Shown: in pieces, positions 22,524 through 24,026 of the stretch
How positions within the stretch are numbered: the stretch's first letter is position 1
Layout: each line of letters opens with the position of its first letter
Source of the DNA: Rubrimonas sp036788415
Lineage (GTDB): Bacteria > Pseudomonadota > Alphaproteobacteria > Rhodobacterales > Rhodobacteraceae
Assembly (NCBI RefSeq): GCF_036788415.1
Contig: NZ_DAIQNN010000050.1
Location: forward strand, 1 to 24,026
Direction: 5' to 3'
DNA: 24,026 bases
Made by a program: the position numbers and the translations under genes
Notes under the pieces: generated by a model
Databases searched by the model: none
The model's input: the letters and a program-made list of their open reading frames with translations, nothing else
What the model was told of the DNA's origin: nothing

Positions 22524-23392
22524 TCGCGGGCCTCGCGCTCGTCGTCGCGCTGGCGGGCGCAGCGGCGCTCTGGGCCCTGGGCGGGTTCGACGACGTCGCC
22601 CGATGGGCGGCGGCGACCCAGCGCGAGGCGCAGAACGCCATTGCGGCGGCGGCGCAGGCGCTGCGGCGCGGCGATCCGGGCGCGTTCGCGGCGCTGCTCG
22701 GCGTCTGCGCGCTCTACGGCTTCGCCCATGCGGTGGGCCCGGGCCATGGCAAGGTGCTGATCGGCGGCGCGGCGCTCGTGAGCCGGGCGGGGCTGGGGCG
22801 GCTGGTCGCGCTGAGCCTCGTCGCCAGTCTCGCGCAGTCCGCGACGGCGATCCTGCTGACGCTCGGCGGCCTCTGGCTGCTCGCCATCCCCGCGACGCAG
22901 GCGGTGCGCATCGCCGAGGACGCGCTCGCGCCGGCGAGCGGGGCGGCGATCGCCGCCATCGGCGCGCTGGTTCTGTGGCGCGGCGCGCGGGGGCTGCGGG
23001 CGGCGCGCGCGGAGACGGGTCCGGGGGCGTCCTGCGGCTGCGGCCATGCCCACGGCCCGACGCCCGAACAGGCCGAGCGCGTCCACAGCCTGCGCGACGC
23101 CGCCGCCATCGTGGCCGGCGTGGCGATCCGGCCCTGCACCGGGGCGATCTTCCTGCTGCTGATTGCGGCGCGGCTCGATCTGCTCTGGGCGGGGATCGCG
23201 GGGACGTTCGCGATGGGCCTCGGCGCGGGCGGCTTCACGGCGCTCGTCGCCGCCTGGGGGCGGGCGGCGCGGGGCGCGGCGCTTTTGGCGGGCTCCGGCG
23301 CCGCCGCGCGCAGCTTCGCGCTGCTGCAGATCGTGGGCGGCGCCGCCATCGCCGTCTCCGGCGCCGCGCTGGCGGCGACTGCGCTCGCCTGA
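22514..23392 (+). CDS. NicO-family nickel/cobalt transporter
   Basis: A 292-residue inner-membrane transporter (RcnA/NicO-like). ATG 22514 lies inside the DUF1007 gene. Key motifs are the metal-transport signature YGFAHAVGPGHGKVL (residues 68-82), a cytoplasmic CGCGHAHGP loop with Cys174, Cys176, His178 and His180, and VAIRPCTGAIFLLLIAA. About six hydrophobic segments are visible. Family members export or import Ni, Co or possibly Zn; the direction and metal cannot be told from the sequence. Confidence 0.9.
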   Translation: MRLIAGLALVVALAGAAALWALGGFDDVARWAAATQREAQNAIAAAAQALRRGDPGAFAALLGVCALYGFAHAVGPGHGKVLIGGAALVSRAGLGRLVALSLVASLAQSATAILLTLGGLWLLAIPATQAVRIAEDALAPASGAAIAAIGALVLWRGARGLRAARAETGPGASCGCGHAHGPTPEQAERVHSLRDAAAIVAGVAIRPCTGAIFLLLIAARLDLLWAGIAGTFAMGLGAGGFTALVAAWGRAARGAALLAGSGAAARSFALLQIVGGAAIAVSGAALAATALA

Positions 23393-23399
23393 CGGGCGC

Positions 23400-24026
23400 T
23401 CAGGCGGCCAGCGCCGCGTCCAGCGCCCCGGCGAGCTTCTCGACCAACTCGTCGAGCTGCGGCTCCTCGATCACATAGGGGGGCGCGAGCAGGATGTGGT
23501 CGCCCTGAACCCCGTCTATGGTCCCGCCCATCGGATAGCAGATCAGCCCGGCCTCGAACGCCGCCGCCTTCACCTTCGCGTGCAGCTTGCGCGCGGGGTC
23601 GAAGGGCGCTTTGGTCTCGCGGTCGGCCACCAGCTCGACGCCGCGGAACAGCCCCCGCCCCCTGATGTCGCCGACATGGGGATGCCGGCCGAGGGCCCCG
23701 CGCAGCCGCGCGTCGAGCGCGTCTCCGCGCGCGCGCACCTGCGCGAGCAGCCCGCGCGCCTCGATGGCGTCGAGCACCGCGCAGGCCGCCGCCGCCGCCG
23801 TCGGGTGGCCCATATAGGTGTGGCCGTGCTGGAAGAAGCCCGACCCTGCGGCGATCGCGTCGTAGATCGCCGCCGAGCACAGCATCGCGCCGATCGGCTG
23901 GTAGCCCGCCCCGAGCCCCTTGGCGATGGTGCCGATGTCGGGGCTGATCCCGTCCTGCTCGCAGGCGAAGAGCGTGCCTGTCCGCCCCATGCCGCACATC
24001 ACCTCGTCGAGGATCAGCAGCACGCC
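23400..24026 (-). CDS. Class III (omega) aminotransferase, N-terminal part outside window
   Basis: C-terminal ~208 residues of a PLP-dependent class III aminotransferase entering from the right edge. The first visible residues are GVLLILDEVMCGMGRTG, containing the conserved Asp that contacts the PLP nitrogen. The PLP lysine lies in TIAKGLGAGYQPIGA. HGHTYMGHPTAAAA and GDIRGRGLFRGVELVADR are also standard. The exact donor/acceptor pair is not determinable from this part. It ends 7 bases from the convergent NicO gene stop. Confidence 0.92.
   Translation of the reverse strand, partial: GVLLILDEVMCGMGRTGTLFACEQDGISPDIGTIAKGLGAGYQPIGAMLCSAAIYDAIAAGSGFFQHGHTYMGHPTAAAAACAVLDAIEARGLLAQVRARGDALDARLRGALGRHPHVGDIRGRGLFRGVELVADRETKAPFDPARKLHAKVKAAAFEAGLICYPMGGTIDGVQGDHILLAPPYVIEEPQLDELVEKLAGALDAALAA

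Noticed and set aside
1..24026. Search for tRNA, rRNA, CRISPR arrays, transposases, integrases
   Set aside because: None seen by reading; a tRNAscan or Rfam run could not be done here.

Overview
The window is high-GC alphaproteobacterial DNA, most likely Rhodobacterales or a close relative. The evidence is the strong G/C third-position bias, GTG starts and ATGA/TGATG gene overlaps, the alphaproteobacterial families DUF2794, DUF3253 and MmcB, and a TGA-N9-TCA iron box of the RirA type. No rRNA, tRNA, CRISPR array, transposase or integrase was seen, and no gene-free stretch exceeds about 150 bases.

Region 1 (1-13800, + strand) is one long nucleoside uptake and catabolism operon. It holds two tandem BMP/PnrA-type substrate-binding proteins (the first truncated by the window edge), a double-NBD ATPase, two permeases, cytidine deaminase, purine nucleoside phosphorylase, deoC, deoA, deoB, a PhyH-family Fe(II)/2-oxoglutarate oxygenase, adenosine deaminase and upp. 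It ends at a GC-rich hairpin. Most junctions overlap by 1-8 bases or have gaps of about 20 bases or less, so the genes are probably co-transcribed and translationally coupled. Together they import nucleosides, deaminate them, split them phosphorolytically, send (deoxy)ribose-1-phosphate through deoB/deoC into central metabolism, and salvage uracil.

Region 2 is an insertion inside that operon (about 3015-4660), between the ATPase gene and the first permease gene. It carries a BglII-like restriction endonuclease overlapping an MT-A70 adenine methyltransferase, then a second, diverged copy of the last ~50 bp of the ATPase gene, then an AT-rich (about 42% GC) orphan gene for a small membrane protein. 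The whole insertion keeps the operon's overlapping stop/start arrangement. This is the most unusual part of the window.

Region 3 (13822-18630) holds an orphan ferric-iron binding protein gene (- strand) with a perfect palindromic iron box upstream, an ICMT/PEMT-like membrane methyltransferase (- strand), then on the + strand a DUF2794 protein, a patatin-like phospholipase, glutaryl-CoA dehydrogenase and a DUF3253 protein.

Region 4 (18656-24026) holds rsfS-rlmH-mmcB on the - strand, divergent from an amidoligase/class I glutamine amidotransferase pair on the + strand. A DUF1007/NicO metal-transport pair follows, and the 3' part of a class III aminotransferase gene enters from the right edge on the - strand.
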